Origin: DASRDS01 sp035652495
GTDB lineage: Bacteria > Gemmatimonadota > Gemmatimonadetes > Gemmatimonadales > Gemmatimonadaceae
Assembly: GCA_035652495.1 (NCBI GenBank)
Contig: DASRDS010000105.1
Location: forward strand, 1-40,699
Direction: 5' to 3'
Length of the DNA: 40,699 nucleotides
In this document: positions 6,901 through 15,145 of the stretch, in pieces
Layout of the letters: the number at the start of each line of letters is the position of its first letter
How positions within the stretch are numbered: position 1 is the stretch's first letter
Program-made: the position numbers and the translations under genes
The notes under the pieces: model-generated
What the model saw: only the letters and a program-made list of their open reading frames with translations
Told to the model about the DNA's origin: nothing
Database searches by the model: none

Positions 6901-9900
6901 TCAGGCTGCTTGCTGGCGCAGCTGCTCGAGGACAGCCGTCGTCTCGGCGTCGAGAGTCGCGAACGCCGCACGCGCGCGCGCGATGTCGCCCGCCTTGCCA
7001 GCGAGCTCAATCTCTTGGAGCAGGCCGCCGAGTCGCAGCGCACCGATCGCGCTCGAGGGCGACTTGAAGGCATGCGCGGCGTTCGCGATCGCCTTGGCAT
7101 CGCCCGACGCGATCGCGGACGTGACCGCCGCCAGTCGCTCGGGCGCGGTCTGCGCGAACAGCTCCAGGATTGCTTCGACCGCCTCCTCGGCGCCCGCTTC
7201 GCGCATGGAGCGCCGAAATGCCTCGAGATCGACCGCGGGAGCGGCCGAAGCCGCCGGATCCGTCTCCGCCGGTATCGTCTCGTTTTCGTCGCCGATGCTT
7301 TCGACGATCGCGAAGAGATCGTGCGCGCGGAACGGCTTCGAGAGATACCCGGTCATGCCATTCGCGAGACACCGTTCGCGCTCGCCGGTGAGCGCATGCG
7401 CGGTCAGCGCGATGATCGGAATGTGCGCCGCGACGCCATTCCGGATGCATCGCGTGGCCTCGAACCCGTCCATCTCCGGCATCTGAATGTCCATCAAGAC
7501 GAGATCATACGCCGCGCGCTTCACGGCCTCGACGGCCTCGGCGCCGTTCGCGACGACATCGACCTTGTGCCCACGCTTGCGCAGCATCGCCGCCGCGACT
7601 TCTTGATTGACGGGATTGTCCTCGGCCAACAAAATCGACAGCCGGCGCCGGCTCTCGGCGATGAGGTGCCGCGTCACGAGCTCCGGCTTCTTCTCATTCG
7701 ACAGCAACGCCGCGATCATGTCGAGGAGATCGGTACGCGTGGCCGGCTTCGTGAGATACCCATCGATGCCCACTTCCTTGCACCGCTGGATGTCGCCCCG
7801 CTGGCCGGCCGACGTCAACATCAAGAGCCGCGTGCCGGACAAGCGGTCATCCTTCCGGACGTCGACGGCGAGCTCGAATCCATCTTTGCCCGGCATCTGC
7901 GCATCGATCACCGCCAGCGCGAACGGTTGGTTCTCGTTGCGCGCCTGCCGCATGGCGGCGATCCCCGTCTCGGCGCCCGACGCTTCGTCGACCGTGACGC
8001 CGGCGGCCGTCAACATGTCGCGCACGATGCGACGGTTCGTGGAGTTGTCATCGACGATGAGCATGTGCCGGCTCGCGAGCTGCGCGTGGCCGATGGACAC
8101 CGTGGCCGGTTGCGATTCGTCGATCGGCATCGTGAGCGCGAACGAGAACTCGCTGCCCTTGCCTAGCTCACTCGTGACCGTCAGCTCGCCGCCCATGAGC
8201 CCGACGAGGCGCTTCGAGATCGCGAGCCCCAGTCCGGTGCCGCCGTACTTGCGCGTCATCGACGAGTCGGCTTGCGTGAATTCCTCGAAGATCGTGCCGA
8301 GTTGCTCCGGCTTGATGCCGATGCCGGTATCGCGGACGACGAAGCGAATGCGACACTGGCCCGTTGGGGCGGGCTCGGTGATGGCGGCGAGGACGACCTC
8401 GCCTTGCGACGTGAACTTGATCGCGTTGCCGACGAGGTTCGTCAGGACCTGGCGCAGCCGTGTCGGGTCCCCTTGGAGCATGTGCGGCATGTCGGCCGAG
8501 ACATCCGACAAGAGCTCGACCGGGCGGTCGACGAGACGGACGGCGAGCAGGCCGGCGGTCGACTCGACGAGATAGCGAAGGTCGAACGGGATGCTCTCCA
8601 GCGTCACCTGCTCGGCCTCGATCTTCGAGTAATCGAGGACATCGTTGAGCAGGGACAACAGGGTCTCGCCAGCGGAGCGGACCATGTCGAGCGAACGGCG
8701 TTGGTACGACGACAGATCCGTGTCGAGCACGAGCTCCGTCAGGCCGAGCACGGCATTGAGCGGCGTGCGAATCTCATGACTCATATTCGCGAGGAACGCC
8801 GCGCGCGTGCGCGCGAGTCGCTCGGCCACCTCCTTGGCCTCGCCCATCGCTTGCTCGGAGTGGCGACGATCCGTGATGTCGAGCCACGCGCCGACGATCT
8901 CGTGCGGCGCGCCGCTGGCATCGCGGAGCAGGCGGGCCTCGTCGTGAATCCAGCGATACGCGCCTTTCGCCGGACGGAAGCGGTATTCGGTGATGAGCTC
9001 ACCGTCCGTCAGGAGCTTCGGCATCTCGGCGATTACGGCGTCACGGTCATCGGGGTGGACATGCTCGTACCACCACGATGGGTCGAGCGCATCGTCCGCG
9101 TTGTGACCGATGAGACGCGACAGATTCTGGCTCACGAACGTCGGCGTGTAGGACTCGCCGTTGATCGCGGTCGCGTAGATCACCGCCGTGCTCGAGGCGA
9201 CGAGCTGCTCGAAGCGCGCTTGCGCGTCGCGGAGCTCCGTGACATCGGTGTAGAGGCTGAGCACGGCCGGGCGTTCGCCGATCAGCGTCGGCGTGAGTGA
9301 GATGCGCACCTTCACCACCCGACCATCTTTCCGCCGCCGCTCCGTCTCGATCGAGACCGTTTCGCCGTTCCGCGCGCGCTCGTGGGTCCGATGCGCGACT
9401 TCGCGCAAGTGATCGGGGACGATCAGCTCCGCGATGCGGTGGTCCATCGCTTCTTCGGTCGTGTAGCCGAAGAGCGAGACGAACGCTGGATTGAGCAGGG
9501 CGATTTTGCCGTCAAAGTCGACCACCGCGATCGCGTTCGGTATGCTCATAAAGAGCGCGTGCGATACGCTGTTCTCGGCTCTAGCCGGCTCCGGCTCCGG
9601 TCGCCGGATCGAATGCTCGGCCGGAAGCTCGATCGGACGCTCAATCGGTCGCTCGATCGACTGCTCCGTCGCATGTTCGATCGTTAACGCGCGCTCATTA
9701 TTCTGCCCCATGAGTCCCATTAGTTGCACGAGCGCAGCGAGTGCGACCAACAGAATCAAGGCGCCTGCGGCGCTCAACTGCCAATTTGCGAGCAGCACCG
9801 CAACTAAAGGCAGCAATGTGCCGGCGACGCCGAGACGGAAATACTGCGCACGACGGCTCAGCGACATCACGCCGATCGCCAACGCGCCGAGCGTCCCGAT

Positions 9901-10221
9901 CATGACTGCAGCGATTTGTGGCAATGCGACCGGTGCTCCGACCGAGGATGCGATCGGTGACCCGAGCGATGACGCGTAGGAAGCGGTCCCAAGCCCGCAG
10001 CCGAGCGTGAGATAGGCGAGGGTTAACCGCCAGCCGCGGCCGAGTCGCGATAGAGCGGCCGCCACCACCGTGGTCGCGACCGCGGACGCGACCCACACTG
10101 GTGAGATACCGTTAATGTTCGCCGTGCCGAGGATCAGTAACTCGGCGATCCAGATCTCCGGCCACGCATAATCGCGCCGTGTCATTGCATCGGGGGGACG
10201 CGCGCTCACGCCACGCGTCAC
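6901..10221 (-). CDS. membrane hybrid sensor histidine kinase: PAS-PAS-HK-REC-REC-HPt
   Basis: 1106 residues when read from the GTG at 10221; an ATG at 10185 is an equally possible start. Numbering follows the GTG. About six hydrophobic segments lie in residues 25-170. They are followed by a charged repeat linker (185-210), PAS domains at about 216-330 and 335-450, and a coiled-coil lead. The kinase core has phospho-acceptor H482 in SHEIRTPLNA, the N box around N595-N599 (NLVGNAIKF) and G boxes DTGIGI (631-636) and GGTGLGL (660-666). Two receivers carry phospho-Asp D773 (VIDAQMPG) and D911 (LMDIQMPEMDG), the second with K962. A C-terminal HPt domain carries H1050 in AHAFKS. All catalytic residues are present, so a complete internal phosphorelay is expected. 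It is divergent from the GspE-receiver gene, which is a likely output. The signal it senses is unknown. Confidence 0.93.
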   Translation of the reverse strand: MTRGVSARPPDAMTRRDYAWPEIWIAELLILGTANINGISPVWVASAVATTVVAAALSRLGRGWRLTLAYLTLGCGLGTASYASSLGSPIASSVGAPVALPQIAAVMIGTLGALAIGVMSLSRRAQYFRLGVAGTLLPLVAVLLANWQLSAAGALILLVALAALVQLMGLMGQNNERALTIEHATEQSIERPIERPIELPAEHSIRRPEPEPARAENSVSHALFMSIPNAIAVVDFDGKIALLNPAFVSLFGYTTEEAMDHRIAELIVPDHLREVAHRTHERARNGETVSIETERRRKDGRVVKVRISLTPTLIGERPAVLSLYTDVTELRDAQARFEQLVASSTAVIYATAINGESYTPTFVSQNLSRLIGHNADDALDPSWWYEHVHPDDRDAVIAEMPKLLTDGELITEYRFRPAKGAYRWIHDEARLLRDASGAPHEIVGAWLDITDRRHSEQAMGEAKEVAERLARTRAAFLANMSHEIRTPLNAVLGLTELVLDTDLSSYQRRSLDMVRSAGETLLSLLNDVLDYSKIEAEQVTLESIPFDLRYLVESTAGLLAVRLVDRPVELLSDVSADMPHMLQGDPTRLRQVLTNLVGNAIKFTSQGEVVLAAITEPAPTGQCRIRFVVRDTGIGIKPEQLGTIFEEFTQADSSMTRKYGGTGLGLAISKRLVGLMGGELTVTSELGKGSEFSFALTMPIDESQPATVSIGHAQLASRHMLIVDDNSTNRRIVRDMLTAAGVTVDEASGAETGIAAMRQARNENQPFALAVIDAQMPGKDGFELAVDVRKDDRLSGTRLLMLTSAGQRGDIQRCKEVGIDGYLTKPATRTDLLDMIAALLSNEKKPELVTRHLIAESRRRLSILLAEDNPVNQEVAAAMLRKRGHKVDVVANGAEAVEAVKRAAYDLVLMDIQMPEMDGFEATRCIRNGVAAHIPIIALTAHALTGERERCLANGMTGYLSKPFRAHDLFAIVESIGDENETIPAETDPAASAAPAVDLEAFRRSMREAGAEEAVEAILELFAQTAPERLAAVTSAIASGDAKAIANAAHAFKSPSSAIGALRLGGLLQEIELAGKAGDIARARAAFATLDAETTAVLEQLRQQAA
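9615..9686. repeat. six-copy 12-bp tandem repeat inside the hybrid kinase gene
   Basis: Degenerate 12-base units begin at 9615, 9627, 9639, 9651, 9663 and 9675, each starting GCTC or GTTC (for example GCTCGATCGGAC and GCTCAATCGGTC). They encode a four-residue repeat of the type (S/P)-I-E-R between the membrane domain and the first PAS domain. The frame is kept, so copy-number change would lengthen or shorten the linker without breaking the gene. Confidence 0.85.
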
Positions 10222-10260
10222 GCGTTTGATGTATTTGCGTCGAAGTGACTCCAGAAAAGG

Positions 10261-12387
10261 GTGTCGCGTCCCGATACTGTGAGCATGTTCCTCGTCAACG
10301 CCGCGCGCCGCGCGAAGCTTCCGGGCGCCGAATCGCTAACCGTGTTGCCAGGCACGCCGGCCCCGGAATCGTGGGCCGAAGTCGCGCGTCTCACCGGCAC
10401 GACGCCGGAGAAATTGGCCACGCACGTCGCGCAATCGCTCAAGCTCAACGTGGCGGATCTCTCGGCGATCGAGCCCAAGGCGCTCCGATTGCTGCCGGAG
10501 AAGCTCGCGCGCCGCTATCACGTGATCCCGTTGCGCGAGACCGATCGCCATATCACCGTCGCGACCGCGAACCCGGATGATCTTGCCGTCGAGCAGGCGG
10601 TCAGTTTTGCCGCGGGCCGCGCGGTGATCTTCGAGATCGCCTCGCCGGCGGCGATCGCCGAGGCGCTCGACGCGACGTACGCCAAGCCGGAAGACGTCAG
10701 CAGCGTGCTGGATCGGGTGGTCGGCACGATGGACGCCGAGTTGGCCGATGCGGTGAAGATCGTCGACAACACGCAGCCCGAGGAGATCGCCGAGCGCGAC
10801 GCGGAGTCGGAGCCGGTGGTCAAGCTCACGAGCTTGATCTTGCGCGACGGCATCGTGAACGGCGCGAGCGATCTGCACGTCGAGCCCGGCCAGAAGGGAA
10901 CGGGCGTCGTGCGCTTCCGCGTCGATGGCGTGATGCGGCAGCACCTGCAGTTGCCGATGTCGGCGCTCAACCGCGTGGTGTCGCGCATCAAGGTGCTGGC
11001 GAAGCTCGATATCGCCGATCGCATGCGGCCGCAAGATGGTCGCGCGCGCATTCAGATCGAGGGCAAGACGTTCGATCTGCGCGTGTCGACCGTGCCCACG
11101 CGCGAGTCGGAGAAGGCCGTCATCCGCGTGTTGCGATCCGACACCGCCCGCCGGCTCGATGATATGGGGATGGCTGAGAACGAGCTGTCCCGCATCAAGC
11201 AGCTGCTCTCCCATAAAGAAGGGATCGTCGTGGTCACCGGGCCGACCGGTTCCGGAAAGACGACGACGTTGTATGCGGCGCTCAAGGAGCTGGCGAACGG
11301 CGAAGTCAACGTCATCACGGTCGAAGATCCGGTCGAGTACGAGTTGCCCGGCATTACGCAGATTCAGGTCGAGACGAAGCGCGGCGTCACGTTCGCGTCG
11401 GCGCTTCGAGCGGTCCTGCGACAGGATCCCGATGTCATTTTCGTCGGCGAGATTCGTGATAGCGAGACCGCGCAGATCGCGGTCCAGGCGGCCATGACGG
11501 GACACCTGGTGCTGGCGACCCTGCACACGAACGACGCGGCGAGCGCGGTGTCCCGGTTGAGTGATCTCGGGCTCGACCGCCCGAGCATTGCCGCGACGCT
11601 CCGTGGCGCGCTGGCGCAGCGACTGGTCCGACGGCTGTGCGCCCAGTGCGCGGCGCCGACGACCTCGCCGCTCCCGGAGCCCGACGCGGAGCTCAGCGTT
11701 CGATCGGGGGTCAAGCCGACGAAGCGCGCGGTGGGTTGCCCCAGCTGCGGCGGTACGGGTTACCGGGGACGCGTGCCGGTCCTCGAGGTGTTCACCGCGA
11801 CGCCGGCCCTGGCGACATCGATAGCCCGCGGCGCGACCGTGCTCGAGCTGCAAGAGGCGGCCATCGCCGGCGGGATGCGCCTGCTCCGACAGACGTCGCT
11901 CGAGAAAGTCGCGCAGGGGGTGACGACGCTGAGCGAGGTCGATCGCGTGATCGGCGTCGGCGAGGGGACTCGCGCGGAGCCAACGACGCCCGCCAGCAAG
12001 ATCGAAGAGCCGACGATGCCGCGCGTGCTCGTGGTCGATGATGATCCGGTCCAGCGGACGCTGGCCAAGGCCATGCTCGAGCGGAGCGGCTTCGCCGTGA
12101 CCGAGGCGGACGACGGGACCAAGGCGCAAGCGTTGTTCGACGCCGGCACCGAATCGTATCAGCTCATCGTGACGGACTTGTGCATGCCGACGATGAACGG
12201 CGATGCATTGCTGACGTATATTCGGGCGAAGAACGGTCCGCCGGTCATTGTCCTCACCGGATCGGAAGACGGCCTGGCGGAGGCACGACTGATCGAGCTT
12301 GGCGCCGACGATTACGTACGCAAGCCGTTCGATCCGCCGCGCTTTGTCGCGCGCGTCAAAGCGTCGCTGAGACGCGCGGCAATGTGA
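10261..12387 (+). CDS. GspE/PilB-type secretion ATPase with C-terminal receiver domain
   Basis: A 708-residue hexameric AAA-like ATPase that powers type II secretion or type IV pilus assembly from the cytoplasmic face of the inner membrane. The N-terminal MshEN/N1-like domain is at about 35-145. The ATPase core has Walker A GPTGSGKT (327-334), the Asp box VEDPVEY (354-360), Walker B with E397 (VGEIRD) and the His box TGHLVLATLHTN (413-424). The zinc-binding cysteines C460/C463 and C493/C496 are complete. Unusually, residues 587-705 form a response-regulator receiver with acidic pocket D593-D595, phospho-Asp D639 (VTDLCMP), T666 and K688. The start is a GTG at 10261 or an ATG at 10285. A stand-alone HPt gene overlaps its stop by four bases, and a hybrid kinase is divergent from it. 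No other secretion or pilus gene is in the window. Confidence 0.93.
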   Translation: MSRPDTVSMFLVNAARRAKLPGAESLTVLPGTPAPESWAEVARLTGTTPEKLATHVAQSLKLNVADLSAIEPKALRLLPEKLARRYHVIPLRETDRHITVATANPDDLAVEQAVSFAAGRAVIFEIASPAAIAEALDATYAKPEDVSSVLDRVVGTMDAELADAVKIVDNTQPEEIAERDAESEPVVKLTSLILRDGIVNGASDLHVEPGQKGTGVVRFRVDGVMRQHLQLPMSALNRVVSRIKVLAKLDIADRMRPQDGRARIQIEGKTFDLRVSTVPTRESEKAVIRVLRSDTARRLDDMGMAENELSRIKQLLSHKEGIVVVTGPTGSGKTTTLYAALKELANGEVNVITVEDPVEYELPGITQIQVETKRGVTFASALRAVLRQDPDVIFVGEIRDSETAQIAVQAAMTGHLVLATLHTNDAASAVSRLSDLGLDRPSIAATLRGALAQRLVRRLCAQCAAPTTSPLPEPDAELSVRSGVKPTKRAVGCPSCGGTGYRGRVPVLEVFTATPALATSIARGATVLELQEAAIAGGMRLLRQTSLEKVAQGVTTLSEVDRVIGVGEGTRAEPTTPASKIEEPTMPRVLVVDDDPVQRTLAKAMLERSGFAVTEADDGTKAQALFDAGTESYQLIVTDLCMPTMNGDALLTYIRAKNGPPVIVLTGSEDGLAEARLIELGADDYVRKPFDPPRFVARVKASLRRAAM

Positions 12388-12713
12388 GTGACGTTCTCGA
12401 GAACCTGCGGATCGTTGGTGGGCCCAAGCTGGTGCGGGAGCTGATCGAGCTCTTCGTGCGGTCGGCGCCGGAGCGGATCGCAGCCGCCAGGGCAGGGATC
12501 GAGAACGGTGACCTGGACGCCACGCAGCGCGCCATGCATTCGTTGAAGTCGAGCGCGGGTCAGCTCGGCATCACCGCCATCCAAGACTCGTGTCGCCGCG
12601 CCGAGATCTCGGCGACGAACCGGGACGCCATGGGCGCCGGATCAGCGTTAGCGCAGGTCGAAGCACTGTGGCCGGCGACGTGCGCGTGGCTCACGGAGCA
12701 AGGCCGCCTGTAG
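12384..12713 (+). CDS. stand-alone HPt (histidine phosphotransfer) protein
   Basis: A 109-residue all-helical HPt protein. The phospho-accepting histidine is H52 in AMHSLKSSAGQLG, the standard HPt motif with the lysine and glycine at the usual places. The preceding LIELFVRSAPERIAAARAGIENGD segment matches the HPt helix pair. It starts at a GTG whose first base is the last base of the ATPase ATG codon; the GTGA overlap covers the ATPase stop, so the two genes are translationally coupled. HPt proteins carry phosphate between receiver domains in multistep phosphorelays. The obvious partners are the receiver of the adjacent ATPase and the receivers of the divergent hybrid kinase. The same reading frame is open upstream inside the ATPase gene, but that part is not HPt-like. 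Confidence 0.9.
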   Translation: MSDVLENLRIVGGPKLVRELIELFVRSAPERIAAARAGIENGDLDATQRAMHSLKSSAGQLGITAIQDSCRRAEISATNRDAMGAGSALAQVEALWPATCAWLTEQGRL

Positions 12714-12726
12714 TAGTTTTTCGAGC

Positions 12727-13758
12727 ATGACGATCTCCCGCCGTTCCTTCATTGAAGCCGGCGCGACTGCCGCGGCCGGCCTGATCCTTCCTGAAGTACC
12801 GACATCCAGCGTCTCACGACCCGGCACGCGGCCGGTCGTGATCGCGTCTATGAACGGCATCCGCGGCGTCGCCAAGGCGCACGACATGATGATGAGTGGC
12901 GCCGATCCGCTCGACGCGGCGATTCAGGGCGTCATGATCCAGGAGCTCGACCCCGAGGACCAGTCGGTCGGACTCGGCGGTCTGCCGAACGAGGACGGCG
13001 TCGTGCAGCTCGACGCGAGCGTCATGCACGGTCCCACGAAGCGCGCCGGCGCGGTCGGCGCGCTCGAGGACATCGCGACGCCATCGCTCGTCGCGAAAGC
13101 CGTCATGGACTACACGGACCACATCTTCTTGGTCGGCGCGGGCGCCAAGAAGTTCGCGCTCGAGATGGGGTTCAAGGAGCAGAATCTCCTCACCGAGAAG
13201 AGCCGGCAGGATTGGTTGCGGTGGAAGGCCAACCTCAATGCGAACGACGCCTGGCTCAATCACGACGAGGACGTCAAGATCGCCTGGACTCACGGCACGA
13301 TTAACATGTGCGCCGTGAACGCCGCCGGTGACATTGGCTCGGTCACGACCACGAGCGGGATCTCGTACAAGATCGCGGGACGTGTCGGTGACTCGCCGAT
13401 CATCGGCGCGGGGCAATACTGCGATAACACCGTCGGCGCGGCCGGATCGACCGGGCGCGGCGAGTCTAACATCAAAGCCTGCGGCGCCTTCTACGCCGTC
13501 GAGCTCATGCGCCAGGGCATGGATCCCGAGGCCGCGTGTCTCAAAGTCATCGAGCGCGTGATCGCGATGACCGAAAAACGGCTGCTCGATGACAGAGGAC
13601 GCGCGAAGTTCGACCTCACGTACTACGCCGTCAGCAAGGACGGGCGCTACGGAAGCGCGTGCTTGTACGAGGGCACCAGGTTTGCCGTCGCTGACGCCAA
13701 GGGCGCTCGGATCGAAGAGTGTGCCTACGCGCTCAAGGCTAGCGAGCGGCCACGGTGA
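12727..13758 (+). CDS. N4-(beta-N-acetylglucosaminyl)-L-asparaginase (glycosylasparaginase), Tat-exported
   Basis: A 343-residue Ntn-hydrolase that cleaves the N-acetylglucosamine-asparagine bond of glycopeptides, or a related amide, after autocleavage into two chains. The twin-arginine signal MTISRRSFIEAGATAAAG at the N-terminus points to folded export. The nucleophile is T191 in HGTINMCAV. GRVGDSPIIGAG (218-229) and GAAGSTGRGE (237-246) are the family's substrate-binding loops. The residue before T191 is glycine rather than the aspartate of the best-studied bacterial and human enzymes. The 3' end overlaps the glucokinase start by four bases (GTGA), so the two are probably co-translated. This pairing could couple release of amino sugar or sugar outside the cytoplasm with hexose phosphorylation inside. 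Confidence 0.88.
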   Translation: MTISRRSFIEAGATAAAGLILPEVPTSSVSRPGTRPVVIASMNGIRGVAKAHDMMMSGADPLDAAIQGVMIQELDPEDQSVGLGGLPNEDGVVQLDASVMHGPTKRAGAVGALEDIATPSLVAKAVMDYTDHIFLVGAGAKKFALEMGFKEQNLLTEKSRQDWLRWKANLNANDAWLNHDEDVKIAWTHGTINMCAVNAAGDIGSVTTTSGISYKIAGRVGDSPIIGAGQYCDNTVGAAGSTGRGESNIKACGAFYAVELMRQGMDPEAACLKVIERVIAMTEKRLLDDRGRAKFDLTYYAVSKDGRYGSACLYEGTRFAVADAKGARIEECAYALKASERPR

Positions 13759-14735
13759 ATGTCCTGGCGGGGGACATCGGCGGGACGAATGCGCGCCTCG
13801 CCGTCTTTGCCGTGGAGGGAACGGCTCTGCGCCCAGTGCAAGAGCGAATCTTTCCGAGCGGCCAGTATGACAGTCTGGCAACTATCGTCATCGAGTTTCG
13901 ACGCGGCGCTGAGGCCCAAATTGCCGCCGCTTGCTTCGCTGTCGCGGGGCCGGTGGTCGACGGCGAGATCAAAGCGTCGAACCTGCCGTGGGTCATCAAA
14001 ACCACCGAGCTCGCCGCCAAGATCGGCGTCCCTCGGACGACGTTGATCAACGATTTTGATGCCGTGGGATACGGTGTAACACGACTCGGCCCGACGGACG
14101 TCGAGACGTTACAAGCCGGAGTGCCTGATCCGACCGGTCCCTTGGCCCTTTTGGGAGCTGGGACCGGCCTTGGCCAGGGTCTCGTTCTTCGCGAGTCCAC
14201 CGGCGTCCGGGTGGTGCCGTCGGAAGGGGGACACGCGACATTCGCGGCGCGGAACGATGTCGAGTGGGGACTGGAGAAGTTTCTCGCGGCGCAGCACGAG
14301 GACCATCACGTCTCCTACGAGCGCGTCTTATCCGGCGCCGGACTGGTGGCGGTCTATCAGTATCTGACCGAGAGCGGATTGGTACCGGAGACCGCGGCCG
14401 TGGCGGCCGAGATGAAGGCGCAGCTACCGGCGGCCGTGGTCACGACACGGGGCGTCGCGGGTACCGATCCCGCCTGCGTGAAGGCCGTGGAGCTGTTCGC
14501 TTCCGTCTATGGATCCCAGGCGGGCAACGTCGTCTTGCAGACGCTTTCTACCGGCGGGGTCTACCTGGCCGGCGGTATCGCCAAGCGCATGATCTCGGTA
14601 CTCAAGTCCGGTGAGTTCATGAGATCATTTACGGGCAAAGGCCGTATGTCGGGGCTTCTGTCCAAGATCCCCGTCCACGTGATCACCAACGATATGATTG
14701 GACTGCTAGGCGCCGCGGTGGTCGCGGCCGCCTAG
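13755..14735 (+). CDS. glk: glucokinase
   Basis: A 326-residue glucokinase of the Glk (PF02685) family, which phosphorylates glucose with ATP to glucose-6-phosphate in the cytoplasm. The phosphate-1 motif LAGDIGGTNARLAVF is at 4-18, the catalytic D100 is in LINDFDAVG, and the nucleotide-binding GAGTGLG is at 134-140. SEGGHATF (156-163) carries the glucose-contacting E157 and H160, at the same numbers as in E. coli Glk. The C-terminal GGVYLAGGIAKR is the adenosine motif. Length and all key residues are normal. The GTG start overlaps the stop of the glycosylasparaginase by four bases. The 3' end overlaps the convergent small gene by four bases. Confidence 0.93.
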   Translation: MNVLAGDIGGTNARLAVFAVEGTALRPVQERIFPSGQYDSLATIVIEFRRGAEAQIAAACFAVAGPVVDGEIKASNLPWVIKTTELAAKIGVPRTTLINDFDAVGYGVTRLGPTDVETLQAGVPDPTGPLALLGAGTGLGQGLVLRESTGVRVVPSEGGHATFAARNDVEWGLEKFLAAQHEDHHVSYERVLSGAGLVAVYQYLTESGLVPETAAVAAEMKAQLPAAVVTTRGVAGTDPACVKAVELFASVYGSQAGNVVLQTLSTGGVYLAGGIAKRMISVLKSGEFMRSFTGKGRMSGLLSKIPVHVITNDMIGLLGAAVVAAA

Positions 14736-15067
14736 TCCGCCTGGAAGTACGCCGCGATGGTCCACTGGGACAGCGCATCACGGAACGCACGCGCGCTCCG
14801 GGACGAGGCCCCCCGGACCACGGCCTTCACGTGTTGGATCACGGTGAGGGCTGGCACACCTTCGTCACGCATCGACCGCGTGTACGCAACGACCGCTTCA
14901 CGGGCCGCCGCCATACGGGCGCCGCGCTCGACACGCGGCTCGTCAGGATTGCCCGACAGCGCGTCCATCGCACGTCGAACCGCTTCGCGCATCCGGGCCA
15001 GTCTCGGACTCGCTTCTGCGGCTGATTGGGTCATGGTCTCGGGCAGCATAGACGTAAGAAGCCCCAT
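14732..15067 (-). CDS. small conserved-looking hypothetical protein
   Basis: A 111-residue reading frame I do not recognise. It is predicted to be almost all helical and is rich in Ala and Arg. Other possible starts are at M7 (15049) and M12 (15034). It is probably real because its codon bias matches its neighbours, it fills the space between glucokinase and the glycosyltransferase, and it ends within four bases of the convergent glucokinase stop. There is no signal peptide, membrane segment or cysteine motif. It may be a small cytoplasmic regulator or structural protein, but no function can be assigned. Confidence 0.5.
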   Translation of the reverse strand: MGLLTSMLPETMTQSAAEASPRLARMREAVRRAMDALSGNPDEPRVERGARMAAAREAVVAYTRSMRDEGVPALTVIQHVKAVVRGASSRSARAFRDALSQWTIAAYFQAD

Positions 15068-15077
15068 TCAGACCATT

Positions 15078-15118
15078 ACCGCAAGCGGTGCCTCCGTGCG
15101 CCAGAATGGCAGTGCCAT
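15078..15118. promoter_or_regulatory. two short perfect palindromes upstream of the glycosyltransferase
   Basis: ACCGC-AA-GCGGT (15078-15089) and ATGGCA-G-TGCCAT (15106-15118) both lie in the 78-base gap between the divergent small gene and the glycosyltransferase start at 15146. Each is a perfect inverted repeat of operator size. They could bind regulators of one or both genes. No clear -35/-10 pair was found. Confidence 0.3.
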
Positions 15119-15145
15119 CGGCGAGCGTGCTAAGTTGGTGATGTC

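Noticed and set aside
10336..12129. Open minus-strand frame of 597 codons opposite the GspE-type ATPase
   Set aside because: Shadow of a gene with all its catalytic motifs on the plus strand.
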